Positions 53,004-63,391 of a stretch of DNA of 64,000 nucleotides are shown here, piece by piece (the stretch's first letter is position 1; each line of letters starts with the position of its first letter). Source of the DNA: Chrysogorgia sp. JL179-B06 (Eukaryota; Cnidaria; Anthozoa; Scleralcyonacea; Chrysogorgiidae); the NCBI GenBank assembly GCA_035772405.1, contig JAYKKM010000263.1, positions 3,036,001 through 3,100,000 on the forward strand, written 5' to 3'. The notes under the pieces were generated by a model. That model saw nothing but the letters and a program-made list of their open reading frames with translations, had not been told where the DNA came from and did not search any database. The translations under genes and the position numbers were made by a program.

Positions 53004-54915
53004 ATGGGACTCTGTAGAGGATCCTTTCACTTTGTGGCTTTCTTCGTGTTCCATGATTTAAAACAACTATATAATAATAAATCCAATAATAAAACCGATG
53101 CCTCCCGTCCCAGACAATTCCACTCCACGGAGGGCCGCTATGTACGCTAGGATACTGCATACACCAGCACAGGTATTATTGTCCCCAATCACCACCACAA
53201 TTATGTATACCCATATAAGAAAACCTACAGTACAATATTTTTGACAAACTGTAGGTTTTCAGATGTTCATGAACAAGTTTAATAAGAATTAATCATGTTA
53301 TACCTAACAAAACCAAAGTATTACCAAAATCAATGAGGCATGGCCCAAAAAAACACATGATTTGCAGCCAAAACATCTCCTAAACCTTTTTGGCTTGAGA
53401 ATTCAAAAGTAGCAAATGGACCATATTTTAGTGATCTCAGTGTCAATTTCAAAGGCTAAGGAAATCAGGACATGTATTTTTTGGGTCACATCGCAGCTCA
53501 GTTTTGGTAATACTGTAAATACTGAAATCAATTGCTTAATAAGAAAGCCTAAAGAGCAGATAAAAAATGCGAATTACTACCTTTAAAATTACGAGGCCTA
53601 TTCAGTAATTTGTGCTCCAGTGGAGGAATAAAATTAAATTGCATGAACGCTGTTCAAGATTTACCTACTATTCCTATTTATGATTTCTAGTGTATTTATG
53701 AAAGTTCTTTTTATTTATAATTGTATCTTACATTCGACAGATGATGAATACATAAAGAAAAGGTATGAGTATCTAAAAAATTTTTTACTTACTGTACTAC
53801 AAATATGTTAACACAATTTTTGTAAATATCCCCAGGTTAAAAAAAAAGGTTTAAACACAACACCTTCACGCTGTTTTCATTGGGGGCCTGGAAATGGCCG
53901 CTAATAATACACGTATTTGAAATAAAAGTATATCCTAATTTTTAAAGAAAAGGTATAAAAATGCAGAGAACGAAGAAAAATGCAGGGTTTTAACTTGACC
54001 ATTTCGCATGCAAACCGATGATATTACCACCAGGCTACCAAAGCAGACATCAAAATATCACCAAAATATTAGGGTTAGTTCTTTCTTTCCATGTTTACAA
54101 AGAACATTGCTAGAACATCTAAAAATATTTTCATTTTCAAAGGCATTGAATATCTGAATTGATTGAAAACTACTCAAACATATGACTGGCTGCCATGGCT
54201 ATACTCATTTATGGCATTTCAAATTTATTAAGAATAGCAAAAACAAACTTCATCCCAAAATCTGTAGTGTTGAAACTCACTTATCATACCTTTATAGTCT
54301 TTACATCTGTAATATTTCAACATGCAGCATTTATATGTTATGCCAAATTATAACCAAGCTGCGTTAAGTTACAAGTGGTTTTACCATAAGAAAAAATATA
54401 TGCTTTTTCTTCCTTTCAAGTTTTGGAGATCAAATTATGACTCTTCGTTTCTTCGACAATCCACAACTAAAATAAGGACAGGGTTGAAGCTGCTATAAAA
54501 TAAGATGCAGATTATTGAAAAATTGACAGTTTATACAATTTCGCCACAAGTAATTGTTTAACCTGCGAGTCGTAAATTTTAAACGCAAATTTGACTTATA
54601 AAATAACTTTGTCACATGTCACACAATAAAACTATGAAACAAAGTAAAAAAAATCTACATGTAATGTTTGGTGATGTTGAAGACTGAAACACACCTAATT
54701 CCTTTGAAGCGATTTCGTTTAATAGTAGCGAAGATAATAAGCTTTTCAGATAAGTTCTTATGGAAGTGTGACGCTAAGTTATTCTTGACATCAAACCTAC
54801 CCATAAAAAAGCCTAAAATACATGTACTCTATCTCTAAAACAAGGCAAGGAAAATTTGAAAAATACATTATTTTGTAGTAAAGTAGTGCAAATTGAATCT
54901 TTGTTTCTTATCCAC
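53004..54915. other. AT-rich sequence, one small hairpin, no supported gene
   Basis: AAAACCTACAGT at about 53220 and ACTGTAGGTTTT at about 53249 form a hairpin. No exon or transposon relic was recognised elsewhere here. Confidence 0.35.
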
Positions 54916-54916
54916 T

Positions 54917-55412
54917 TTATCTATATATATATTTAGGTTGGAAGATGGTTCGAAGTTTTCCTATGTAATTGTCCACGGTGGCAGCTGCTAAACGTCTTGG
55001 GCAATGACAAGAAACACTGCGTGTTTTTGTACCAAAGTGTGAACAATGAACGGTATGGATAACTGTGTGCCCAAACGGATCTTTCCAAATAAGGAATTTA
55101 ACCAAATCAGACGGAGTTGCGGCAAGAAGGGATTTTGGGGAGGGGAGGGAGACCAGGAAACATTCAAGTTCATGCTGAAGGCGGGATTTTTGACGTTGGT
55201 AAGGCTTGTTCTCACTCGTGTGGTGAAGAGAGGCATATCGTACATTAATAGCGGCGAGGTCCAAAGGTATCTTGGTGTGGAGGGAAACAATATGAGCATC
55301 CTTTTGTAAACCACATCGCTGACAAAAACGAAAGCCTTGATCATTAGGATATGAGCAGTCCGGAGATACTTCGGCCGGAGTCCAAACACGTGGTATCTCC
55401 GCGTATACCTGG
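54917..55412 (-). pseudogene. DIRS tyrosine recombinase, N-terminal part only
   Basis: After a TTTTTTCGCTCCAG acceptor the frame has a zinc-ribbon-like FCQRCGLQKDAHI, then LDLAAINVRYASLHH, QKSRLQHELECFLVSLPSPK and ATPSDLVKFLIWKD, then HCPRRLAAATVDNYIGKLRT. This is the DNA-binding N-terminal fold of DIRS recombinases, which circularise and integrate the copy. It ends at IFQPKY in a TA tract, so the R-H-R-Y catalytic residues are absent. Confidence 0.72.
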
Positions 55413-55426
55413 AGCGAAAAAAGGAA

Positions 55427-57640
55427 TTAATGTAACACACGGAAGACCCAAAGGTCCCATTGCAAAGGGCGCGGTTCGAAACCCTCTGCGGTTTTTGTAG
55501 GGAAACGTAGTACGTATGAATCTCCTCTGCTCCCAAGTCGAAACGCCTCGGAGGCATAGCTAACTAAAAGGGGCCACCAATAGCGTTGAGGGTGTAAGTC
55601 TGGAACCACCATGGAAAAATTAACTGGCTGGTGTTGGACGAATTTTAGTAGGGGGCCAATGAGGACGAAAGGAGGAAAAACGTATGCGTTTTCCGAGGGA
55701 TCAAGGGACTGAGAGAAAACATTGACTCCAGCAGATTCTTCAACCGGAAACGGTGAGAAGAATTTCAATGGTTTGTCCGACGTATCTGAGACGACGTTCG
55801 CAGGAAGTGCCATGAGATCGATTGTGTGGGGTCCAAAGGCGTCTTGGATGGAGTGCCATGTGCTGAGCGAAAGAGTGCAGTCACGGTCGGAGAGCACACG
55901 AGATGGGTAATCAGCAGGGTTATGCGTGGATGGGATATGAAGAAGAGTTAGCACAAAATTATTTTGAAGGGTAATATTGAACAGTTCTTTCAGAGCGGCA
56001 GCTAATCGAGGACTTCTTGAACCCTGCCGTTGCCAGGCGTTGACAAGTGTAGTACTGTCGACGTAGCAGTCAATCCTTGCGTTACTCAGACGATGTGTGA
56101 CGGCGTGAAGGGTTTTGGATAAAGCGGTTGTTTCCTTCACAGCAATCGGTAATGGGCGCTCGTCGTCACACCACAAGCCATTCACCGTTACCGGGGCTTC
56201 GTTTGGGAAGTAAATAATACCTCCCCATCCAGAGTTGTAAGCATCCGAAAAGAGGTGGAGTTGGAAGTGTTGTTCTGTTCGCCAGGGTAGGAAACCAACC
56301 CACGTATCCAAAAACCGCCACGAAGAAATTTCCGTAGCCAAATCGCCAGTCATGGGTACCGATCGATTCATAGTAGTTGCCTTCGAAACAGCCTGAAAGA
56401 CCGCAGATGCGTACAAGCGAGCAGCAGGGACTGCCAAAATGAAAGATATGAGTTTCCCTCCGAGTTTCTGTAGATTCTTTTTGGACACAGATTTTTTAGA
56501 TAAGATAGATTCTCGTAAAGTAATGAACTTCTTAATTTTTTTCCTGTGGTAAAATGAAAGCTTGCTTAACAGAATCGGAGAGAAAACCCAGGAATGGGAC
56601 ACGACACGTCGAGGGATTAAAATAGACTTCTTCAGACCAATAAAGTAACCCAGCTCAATAAGAATGTGGCACGCGATGTAGGCCGCTGCCTCAGCTAGAG
56701 CGAAGTTAGATGGCTTGTTTGGCGTAGCTCGTGGAAGGCGAAGTTGTCCGAGATGACGGTCATCTGTATACTGAGAGCATGGGACATTCAATGAACGAAT
56801 ATGACTTGTGGCCGGCAGGCCCACAGTATGATAAATGTAGGCGCTGGCCTTCCAACCAAAAGGGATGGTACGGTAACAAAAAAACCATCCAGCCCATTGA
56901 AGCCCAAAATATGTGCAACTGTTGTCTGATAAAATTATATGGTCATAACCATTCTTATCATCTAGAACATATCTAGGTAAATCAGCTAGGGAGTCCAGAC
57001 TAAAAGGCAGATCGATAATCCACAAGTTAAGAAAACGCTCGTCGTGGCATAAACGTGGCTTCGAGGGTTCTACAGTTAATGGCGTAACCAAACGTGGAGG
57101 AGACACTTGTCCAACTTCCCCGACGACTAATAGGCAACCATTGCGTACGCGTTCCAGAATAGTATTAGTGATAAACTCCTTGAAGCCATGGCACGAGTGA
57201 TTATTGGGAAAGATTGCAATCGGGGGAGACGGGCTGTTATAGTGCTTGCCAGCAAATGAACCTTGGAACGGGCGAAAAAAGGAGAATAAGTTTACGCCAT
57301 TTTGGATATAATTCATGAGTTCATTGTGTTTTGGATTTCCTTGTAGGATGCGACCCCAAAACGATGCGTGTTTGTGGATCTGACCCGCAATAAATTTGTC
57401 CGGGTCTCTAAAGCGTAACCAATTAGGGGAGGACTGTACACGACCAGATGCGACCCATTCGAGGGGAGGGAGGGGGCCAATGGGTAAATTATGATCTGGC
57501 TCAATAGAGCACCACTCCTGCTGGCGTATGGCATTTTGGGCATACTGCAACGCAGTGTTAACATTTTCCAGGTTGCCAGCCTTAAAAGAATAAAAAACGG
57601 TCCGAATCAAGGTCGGGAATACAATTATGTTATCCTTCAT
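55427..57640 (-). CDS. DIRS reverse transcriptase / RNase H / methylase-like polyprotein
   Basis: Open for 737 codons. Reverse transcriptase covers residues about 150-330: VSPPRLVTPLTVEPSKPRLC, GYDHIILSDNSCTYFGLQWA, CYRTIPFGWKASAYIYH, and the catalytic box YTDD at 291-294, where related elements more often have YIDD. RNase H residues are D466 (FSDAYNSGWGG), E503 (VKETTAL), D528 (DCYVDSTTL) and D577 (THNPADYPSR). Residues 590-700 (HTIDLMALPANV, FFSPFPVEESAGVNVFSQ, YVFPPF) match the methylase-like tail of DIRS elements. No internal stop, so this enzyme may be recent. The first methionine is provisional; the sequence before it may be spliced to gag. Confidence 0.88.
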   Translation of the reverse strand: MKDNIIVFPTLIRTVFYSFKAGNLENVNTALQYAQNAIRQQEWCSIEPDHNLPIGPLPPLEWVASGRVQSSPNWLRFRDPDKFIAGQIHKHASFWGRILQGNPKHNELMNYIQNGVNLFSFFRPFQGSFAGKHYNSPSPPIAIFPNNHSCHGFKEFITNTILERVRNGCLLVVGEVGQVSPPRLVTPLTVEPSKPRLCHDERFLNLWIIDLPFSLDSLADLPRYVLDDKNGYDHIILSDNSCTYFGLQWAGWFFCYRTIPFGWKASAYIYHTVGLPATSHIRSLNVPCSQYTDDRHLGQLRLPRATPNKPSNFALAEAAAYIACHILIELGYFIGLKKSILIPRRVVSHSWVFSPILLSKLSFYHRKKIKKFITLRESILSKKSVSKKNLQKLGGKLISFILAVPAARLYASAVFQAVSKATTMNRSVPMTGDLATEISSWRFLDTWVGFLPWRTEQHFQLHLFSDAYNSGWGGIIYFPNEAPVTVNGLWCDDERPLPIAVKETTALSKTLHAVTHRLSNARIDCYVDSTTLVNAWQRQGSRSPRLAAALKELFNITLQNNFVLTLLHIPSTHNPADYPSRVLSDRDCTLSLSTWHSIQDAFGPHTIDLMALPANVVSDTSDKPLKFFSPFPVEESAGVNVFSQSLDPSENAYVFPPFVLIGPLLKFVQHQPVNFSMVVPDLHPQRYWWPLLVSYASEAFRLGSRGDSYVLRFPTKTAEGFEPRPLQWDLWVFRVLH

Positions 57641-57920
57641 GCAATTAAATCATACATAGTAGAATACAAAAAAGGAACAGAGACCAGAGACTCGTGTATT
57701 TTATGAATATTATATATTCTGTTTTTTTTGTTTTTTGTTTTTGTTTTTTTTGGGTTTTTTTGTTTGTTTTTTTATTTATTTTTTAAATAGTATAGATTCA
57801 TACACGCTGTAAATAACATATGTACTGATCTTAACGTTTTTATTATGTCACACATATTTCATTCCATTAAATTGTAATATAAAAAGTCACACATGGCATG
57901 GTATTTCGTTCATGCATCCT

Positions 57921-58442
57921 TCACCGTCTTCTACGTACACGGCAGTCCCGAGCAAAGTGGCCAGGTTGACGACAGTTATAACAGAGCAGAGATGGTGAAT
58001 TATATGGCCTCTGGGGGCCGGTATAACGATAGCGGTCACGTGGCAAGTATGGCACGGAATGGAAACTTCTTGATGTAGGTGGGACAGGATCAGATCGTGT
58101 GGGTATGTCGGAACGGGGTCGAGCTTTCAGAGATTGCTCCACGATCTTGGAAATCTCCACGTCCTCCTTTTCGCCCACCAACTTGAGGAGGAGAGACTGG
58201 AACTGAGGAAGGTGTTGCAAATTACGAACTTGTTTATATATTGTGTTGTAGCGATTCGCATTGGTGTGGTTGGTCTGTCGAGCGACGTCAACCACGTTCT
58301 CCAGTGAAGAAAGGGCAACGTAAGAATCAAATATACCTGCCGGTTTCATGAGTTCATTTTGTAGTTGCGCCAGAACCACGGTCACGGTTTTGGCATTCGT
58401 AATTTGAGACAAAGTGTCTATGCGAGCTTTTAAGCCCTCCAA
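57921..58442 (-). CDS. DIRS Gag-like protein with CCHC zinc knuckle
   Basis: The frame opens after an ATAGCCAG acceptor; no ATG is needed if it is spliced. The first 110 residues are helical (MKPAGIFDSYVALSSLENVV, LPQFQSLLLKLVGEKEDVE), then a proline/arginine/serine-rich linker, then CYNCRQPGHFARDC followed by a basic end. CCHC knuckles bind the element RNA in Gag proteins. The exon at about 59540 upstream probably supplies the N-terminus. Confidence 0.8.
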   Translation of the reverse strand: MEGLKARIDTLSQITNAKTVTVVLAQLQNELMKPAGIFDSYVALSSLENVVDVARQTNHTNANRYNTIYKQVRNLQHLPQFQSLLLKLVGEKEDVEISKIVEQSLKARPRSDIPTRSDPVPPTSRSFHSVPYLPRDRYRYTGPQRPYNSPSLLCYNCRQPGHFARDCRVRRRR

Positions 58443-58890
58443 AGTAACTGGCTATAAGGAAGAAATGAAAGGAGATAACTTTATTTATTTATATTTATTT
58501 ATTATTATTTTTTTTTTTTGCCACGGCCAATTTTACAGTAACTTTGAGTAAAATATTAACAAATAGTCGTCAGATAAGCAAAATTAATAAAAGTACCGTT
58601 CATTGTACTACATCGTCACGCATGACTTAACCCGGTGGGTATTTTGTAAATAATGTGACCAAATTATACGTGTAAACGCATAATTAAGTAGGTGACAAGA
58701 AATTGAAGAGCAATTCCCCCCTTTTTTTTTCACGATGGTAATTTGCTATCAAGCGCCCGACCAAGAACTCCGTCGTAGACAGGGTATAAGGCGTTTTTAG
58801 TTTGCCCGTCCCGAGACGGGACGACAAGAAAGCAAATTGCCAGAAAAATAATTCGAAAACATAATGGCGGTTTTACTATACCTCCCCCGC
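58443..58890. other. presumed DIRS intron or spacer
   Basis: AT-rich with T tracts. A small inverted pair, CCCGTCCCGAGACGGGAC, is at about 58806-58823. No coding was seen. Confidence 0.3.
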
Positions 58891-58894
58891 ATCA

Positions 58895-59290
58895 CACAGT
58901 GGCCTTACCAAAGTGTCGCCTCGCAGAGAAGCCTGTCAAAATCCTGTCTCACTGACACAATGGTCTTTCAAAATCATGCCTGACACAGTGCATGGAAATG
59001 CTGCCTCAGACAGTGGCTATTCGAAAATCTGCCTTATACAGTGGTTTTTCTAAAATTCTGCCTCACAGTGGTTTTCCGAAAATTCTGCCTCACACAGTGG
59101 CTTTCCGAAATTGCTGCCTCACACAGTGGCTTTCCAAATTTCAGCCTCACACAGCGGCTTTCCAAATTGCTGCCTCACAGTGGCTTGTCAAACTTTTCAA
59201 AGTTGACTCATACCGCCCTCTCCGCATTTTAAAAATATCTTGCCTCACGTAGCGGTTACCGAAAATTGGTACATACAGTAATAATTCGAA
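58895..59290 (+). repeat. tandem repeat, about 28-30 bp unit
   Basis: About twelve degenerate copies of CTGCCTCACACAGTGGCTTT followed by CCGAAATT. Spacing varies because some copies lack a CAG triplet or are extended. Confidence 0.85.
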
Positions 59291-59539
59291 AGACATTATT
59301 GTCTCACACAGTCCAAGTAGGTATAAAGAGATTTCCCTTTTGTAAATACAGTCAATGTCGGTGTGAGAATAAAAGAGATCCTAATGAAATATACGATACA
59401 CATGATATTATCCCTGGCATAACGCCAAGGGACATGTCAAAGGCAGATATGTAGCGAAATAATATGGCAAAATCATAGGGATAAGCGAACGTGTATACGC
59501 GGCTATGCCTTCAACTCAAAAGGAAAAAGAAACTAACCT

Positions 59540-59760
59540 GGGGTAAGGGAGATCTTGCGGAGCTCGCTGTTCGGCGTTCGCTGGTGGAGCATCAGGAATT
59601 TCGTTTGGTACGTTATTAGCAACGGCTGGCTATTGAGCCATGACTTCTTGAATATCGATCGCCTGCAAAGGGATAGGTTCTGCCATCCTTCCTCAAATTT
59701 TTCTTGGCTCAGTCGCGACACGTTCTGGAGTTTGTCAAGAATATTAAATTCTTCCTGAAG
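59540..59760 (-). pseudogene. DIRS Gag N-terminal exon, broken
   Basis: A coiled-coil-like stretch (SLQEEFNILDKLQNVSRLSQ, EKFEEGW) leads into PIPLQAIDIQEVMAQ in another frame, a TAG near 59634, then PNEIPDAPPANAEQRAPQDL, ending at a CCCCAG|GTTAGT donor near 59540. The frame change and stop suggest an inactive copy. Confidence 0.5.
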
Positions 59761-59929
59761 TGAGCGAAGCTGTTCTTGAGCAAACCTCTAAATGCATGGA
59801 ATCTGTGTTTTCTACCCTTTATATACCCATAAATATTGTCCCCCGGGGTTTTCCTCCCTTTATGCTAATGGTATGTAGGTTACTTCCCCTTCTAATGGCC
59901 TAGCTTGGTGGATCTCCCAGTGAGAATAT

Positions 59930-60395
59930 AAATTTATACACTGTAGTCTGAATTGGTTGTTGATATGCCGATGCCCAAAACATTGAATATTCCTGAATAA
60001 TCTTGAAATTTATACACTGTAGTCTGGATTGGTTGTCGATATGTCGATGCCCAAAAAATTGAATATTCCTGAATAATCTTGAAATTTATACACTGTAGTC
60101 TGGATTGGTTGTTGATATGTCGATGCCATAAATTGAATATGTGCTGAATAAATCTTGAAATGTATTTGCTGTTGTAAGAACTGGTCTCCACATATCGATG
60201 ACCACAAAATGGTAATATATTTCCTGAATAATATTGCAATGCATTCACCATATAATCTGACTTGTCGATGCCCAAAAAAATTAATGTTATATAATTTGCT
60301 GAATAATCTTGCAGTGTATTTGCTGTAGTCTGAACTGGTTGTCGACCTGTCAATGCCCAAAAAATGAATATTTCCTGAATATGTCAAACATTTTA
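59930..60395 (+). repeat. tandem repeat, about 75 bp unit
   Basis: Six copies of a unit with TATACACTGTAGTCTGAATT, then GGTTG, then TATGTCGATGCCCAAAA and GAATATTCCTGAATAATCTTG. Copies towards the right are more diverged. Overlapping open frames here only translate the repeat. Confidence 0.92.
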
Positions 60396-60552
60396 CCATT
60401 TGGTGACTGTTATCAAGAATGCTTTTGGAAGTTATTTGTAGTTGTATGAGATCTGTATAGATATCCTTAAGAGCTTAAACTGTAATATGCATTAAAATGG
60501 CATATATAGCTACATTAATAGCTACAGAAATTATTTTAAAATGTTATGACGT

Positions 60553-61554
60553 TTATGGCTTCATTATATAAATATAGCAACATATTTGGGTATTAAAAAT
60601 ATAATCATTTACGGGGTTAGACTTAAAAAAAGTGGATTTGTCCTTACAATTTTTATACTTACAACACTGATTAACAATATAAGCATTCCTTACATAATTA
60701 TATAAAACGCGATTAAGATCAATATATGTTAAATTATTATTTTCAATTCTACCATGGGGATTATGTTTTGGACAATAAAAAATAAAACATGCTGCTATGC
60801 AAAATATATTATATCTAAACGATTGGGGATTATTAGCTAGACACGCTAATAAAAAATAAGGCGCTACAGTTAATAAATAAAGCGAAAGATCAATTAAAAT
60901 GGGGTAGTCAGCGTCTCTACCTATTTTATAAAGCATGTGAAATATAAATTTTCTACCCACCCCGAAGGGAATCGGTAAACGATTCACTTCCTGTGAAGGT
61001 GAAACAATAGGGGACATAAAATGATAATTATCAGTATAAAAATATTGCGGTCTTGTAACAGTAATATATAAACTATCTAAGTAGATATTATCTAAACTAA
61101 ATAATGAAGATAATAACAAAGGGTTCTTTGATAATATGAACCCGTGAGGATCTGAACATCTATGTAAAACATATTTTGCACTACTGTCAATATATGGAAC
61201 AATGTATTTTGATTTTCCTGCTTGTTCAAGGGTCCAACATTTATAAAGTTTCATGTCTTTTACGATTGGATCGTTTAATCGTAACAAACAAAATCCCGTA
61301 TAAAATTTTGCAAAAACATCTGTTTCAATCTGTAAACAACCAATTTTTTCACCATAATAGTAATTCAAAAGTCCAAACATCCAATAGATAAAACCAATCT
61401 GTGGATTTCTAAAGCGTTGAAAATACTGTACAACTTTTAAAATATATATAAAAGAAATGTTGTTTTCTTCCACTTTTCTTTTTTTCACACGTCTTTCCAA
61501 AATGGGTCGTAGGGTAAAATTAAAAGTGCTTTTTCTCTTAGCTTGATTGTTCAT
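60553..61554 (-). CDS. unrecognised 333-codon protein, intact
   Basis: A single uninterrupted frame starts MNNQAKRKSTFNFTLRPI and has a basic patch, RRVKKRKVEE, near residue 22 that could be a nuclear signal. The body is rich in Ile, Tyr, Phe and Asn, with a hydrophobic run near residues 220-260 (LSLYLLTVAPYFLLACLA) and a Cys/Lys-rich end (CCKYKNCKDK). No known motif was recognised. A TTTTTTAG acceptor lies immediately before the ATG, and a leader exon with a TATA-like site lies upstream. Intactness over 1 kb in AT-rich DNA argues for a real gene, possibly virus- or transposon-derived; that origin is a guess. Confidence 0.6.
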   Translation of the reverse strand: MNNQAKRKSTFNFTLRPILERRVKKRKVEENNISFIYILKVVQYFQRFRNPQIGFIYWMFGLLNYYYGEKIGCLQIETDVFAKFYTGFCLLRLNDPIVKDMKLYKCWTLEQAGKSKYIVPYIDSSAKYVLHRCSDPHGFILSKNPLLLSSLFSLDNIYLDSLYITVTRPQYFYTDNYHFMSPIVSPSQEVNRLPIPFGVGRKFIFHMLYKIGRDADYPILIDLSLYLLTVAPYFLLACLANNPQSFRYNIFCIAACFIFYCPKHNPHGRIENNNLTYIDLNRVLYNYVRNAYIVNQCCKYKNCKDKSTFFKSNPVNDYIFNTQICCYIYIMKP

Positions 61555-61678
61555 CTAAAAAATCAAATAAAAAATACGATCATTACAATACTATTCATAA
61601 TACTTCAGAAAAACTTGAAAAAATAACCCTATAAAATTTTAATAAAATACTAAAAATCATACAAATTCATATTCTTAC

Positions 61679-61745
61679 CATTGAATCTTTACACGTGTTC
61701 TTTCACGAGTTTGATATTCACAATCCTTAAACATGATACTCTTTA
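61679..61745 (-). promoter_or_regulatory. leader exon with short upstream ORF for the 333-codon gene
   Basis: An ATG at 61732-61734 opens a short frame, MFKDCEYQTRERTRVKIQ. The exon ends CAATG with a GTAAGA donor at 61678. Joining to the TTTTTTAG acceptor at 61555 makes the short frame stop in TGA overlapping the main ATG, and also creates an ATGATG start. Confidence 0.45.
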
Positions 61746-61764
61746 AAACCCTTTAAAACCCACT

Positions 61765-61772
61765 CTTATATA
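61765..61772 (-). promoter_or_regulatory. TATA-like box
   Basis: TATATAAG on the minus strand lies about 30 bp upstream of the leader ATG region. Two TTTAAAGGG/TTTAAAGAG repeats lie between. Its position fits a core promoter for the 333-codon gene, but no transcription evidence exists. Confidence 0.4.
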
Positions 61773-61942
61773 CGTATCTCACCCGCTGATTGACTTCCGG
61801 TTTTTATTTTATTTATAAAATAAAAAACAAAAAATCTATATAACGCATTGAATTATGAGTTGAATAAGTGCTGTCGCAGATGCTAGATGGGGTTAGAGAG
61901 CCGTGATGGAACAGGAACAGAAAATTTAGTCGCAGTAATTTC

Positions 61943-61996
61943 GTGTTTCAAATAATTGATGATCAGACAAATACTGGTCATCATTTATTTGAAACA
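61943..61996. repeat. hairpin insertion in the left inverted end
   Basis: GTGTTTCAAATAATTGATGA is answered by TCATCATTTATTTGAAACAC across a short loop. The right arm lacks this palindrome, so it was added to the left arm or lost from the right. Confidence 0.8.
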
Positions 61997-62314
61997 CTAA
62001 AAATCTGTTACACCTTCTGCCCCGCATTAAACACAAACAAACAGTCAATAACATTTGGCGATACATCAATAAAACCTTGGTATATTCATTTAAATGAGCA
62101 GAATATCATTAACATGTATTAATTTTCAATTACATGAATTGTTCACTTAAGAATAAAGGTCAATTTCAATAGCATTTACACAAGTTCAATAAGCATAACT
62201 AAACTGTCAATACGAACAAAAGGATATTCATTTACACGTTTAATACACACAACGAGAAATACATTTCACGACAACATATTTACTCATTAGCGGAGAAAAT
62301 ATGTATGGGGTAAG

Positions 62315-63391
62315 TTAACCGTCGATGAAATTGCCGTTAAGACATCGAGGTAAGTAAGTTTGCATGTGCCTGAACCACGCATTGCATTTTCTGATTGTTA
62401 TTGTGTCCATGTGCCGTTCAGCAGCAACTAACAAAACTCTTTTCCTGTATTCCCCTAACGGAATACGTTCTTGACGCGCCATGACTCTGTTATTCATCTC
62501 CAATTGGATTTCAGGTCGTGAAATATCGTTTTTGATTGCGGCTTTCAACGCACTGATGGCATTCTCGACGATGTTGAGAAAAGGGGAATATGGTGGTAGC
62601 ATGCGTAGCGAGATTTCTTCAGCAGGACTGACAGCTCCCCGATGAGCTGGTGCACCGTCATAAATAAAAACCGTCTCGTTACTTGCCACATTTTGCGCAC
62701 ATTCATCTAGAAATAGCTGAAACCGATCTCTGTTTGTGCCTCCTATGTGCATTGAGTGATGCACAAGCCCAAATGTGGAAGAAACTGCAAGAATAATGCT
62801 GATGTTGCGTCCTTTTTGTCCTGACACTTGGCGATATGCTCTATCTCCTCGAAGGACTCTGCCTTGACTCCTCGCCGTCCAGACATTAAAACCGCATTCG
62901 TCAATAAACACGATTTGCCTCTGGATCGCTTCTCCCAAAAACCACCCTGCATAATCGCGTCTGCTTTGGATAACGTCAGGTCTGTTTCTTTCTGTAGGGC
63001 ATCGCCGAACAAGTTTGAATGTGTATAACATACCATTCAATACCTTTCCAACTGTCTGTGAATGTATTCGGGGCTTATCAGGCAATCTTTCCTGAAGCAA
63101 TCGGTTTATGCCATCAAGAGTGAGAACAGGGTTCTCGTTCAGAATATCTTCAATGCATTGCTTCATTTCATCATCAACTTTCCTGTGGTTGGCCCCGCCT
63201 CGTGGTCTTTCAGCTATCTGTCCGTCTTCCAAATGTCGTCTGACTATCCCTCTCGCTGTCGAGCGGTTAACGCCGATGGTATCAGCAACAGAAAGATAAT
63301 CTTGGGCTGGATCATTGAATGCTCTTATCAAGCACTCTCGATTTGCCAAACTCACACGTTGTCGTCTAGGTCTTGCTGCCATGGTGTACAA
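62315..63391 (-). CDS. Tc1/mariner-type DDE transposase, intact
   Basis: The frame has 358 codons; a second methionine at residue 4 (MAARPRRQRVSL) is an alternative start. Residues about 14-65 form a helix-turn-helix region (DYLSVADTIGVNRSTARGIV). The catalytic domain has D164 (IVFIDECGFNVW), D245 (FIYDGAPAHRG) and E276 (YSPFLNIVENAISALK), so 30 residues separate the second Asp and the Glu, unlike DD34E of classical Tc1. It cuts and pastes the element at TA sites if the family rule holds. No stop or frameshift, and its own inverted ends surround it, so it may be active or recently so. Confidence 0.9.
   Translation of the reverse strand: MYTMAARPRRQRVSLANRECLIRAFNDPAQDYLSVADTIGVNRSTARGIVRRHLEDGQIAERPRGGANHRKVDDEMKQCIEDILNENPVLTLDGINRLLQERLPDKPRIHSQTVGKVLNGMLYTFKLVRRCPTERNRPDVIQSRRDYAGWFLGEAIQRQIVFIDECGFNVWTARSQGRVLRGDRAYRQVSGQKGRNISIILAVSSTFGLVHHSMHIGGTNRDRFQLFLDECAQNVASNETVFIYDGAPAHRGAVSPAEEISLRMLPPYSPFLNIVENAISALKAAIKNDISRPEIQLEMNNRVMARQERIPLGEYRKRVLLVAAERHMDTITIRKCNAWFRHMQTYLPRCLNGNFIDG

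Larger units (their letters stand above)
54917..59760 (-). mobile_element. DIRS-type tyrosine-recombinase retrotransposon
   Basis: Read leftward: a broken gag N-terminus (about 59760-59540), gag with a zinc knuckle (58442-57921), reverse transcriptase/RNase H/methylase-like ORF (57640-55427), and the N-terminal part of a tyrosine recombinase (about 55412-54917). The recombinase catalytic domain is missing and the sequence stops at a TA tract near 54925. The terminal repeats were not identified. Splice-like signals between parts (a CCAG acceptor near 55413, a CAG|GTTAGT donor near 59540, an ATAGCCAG acceptor near 58443) hint at spliced expression. Confidence 0.8.

Noticed and set aside
59934..60399. 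Two minus-strand open frames of 129 and 139 codons
   Set aside because: They translate the 75-bp tandem repeat in two frames and repeat the same peptide.
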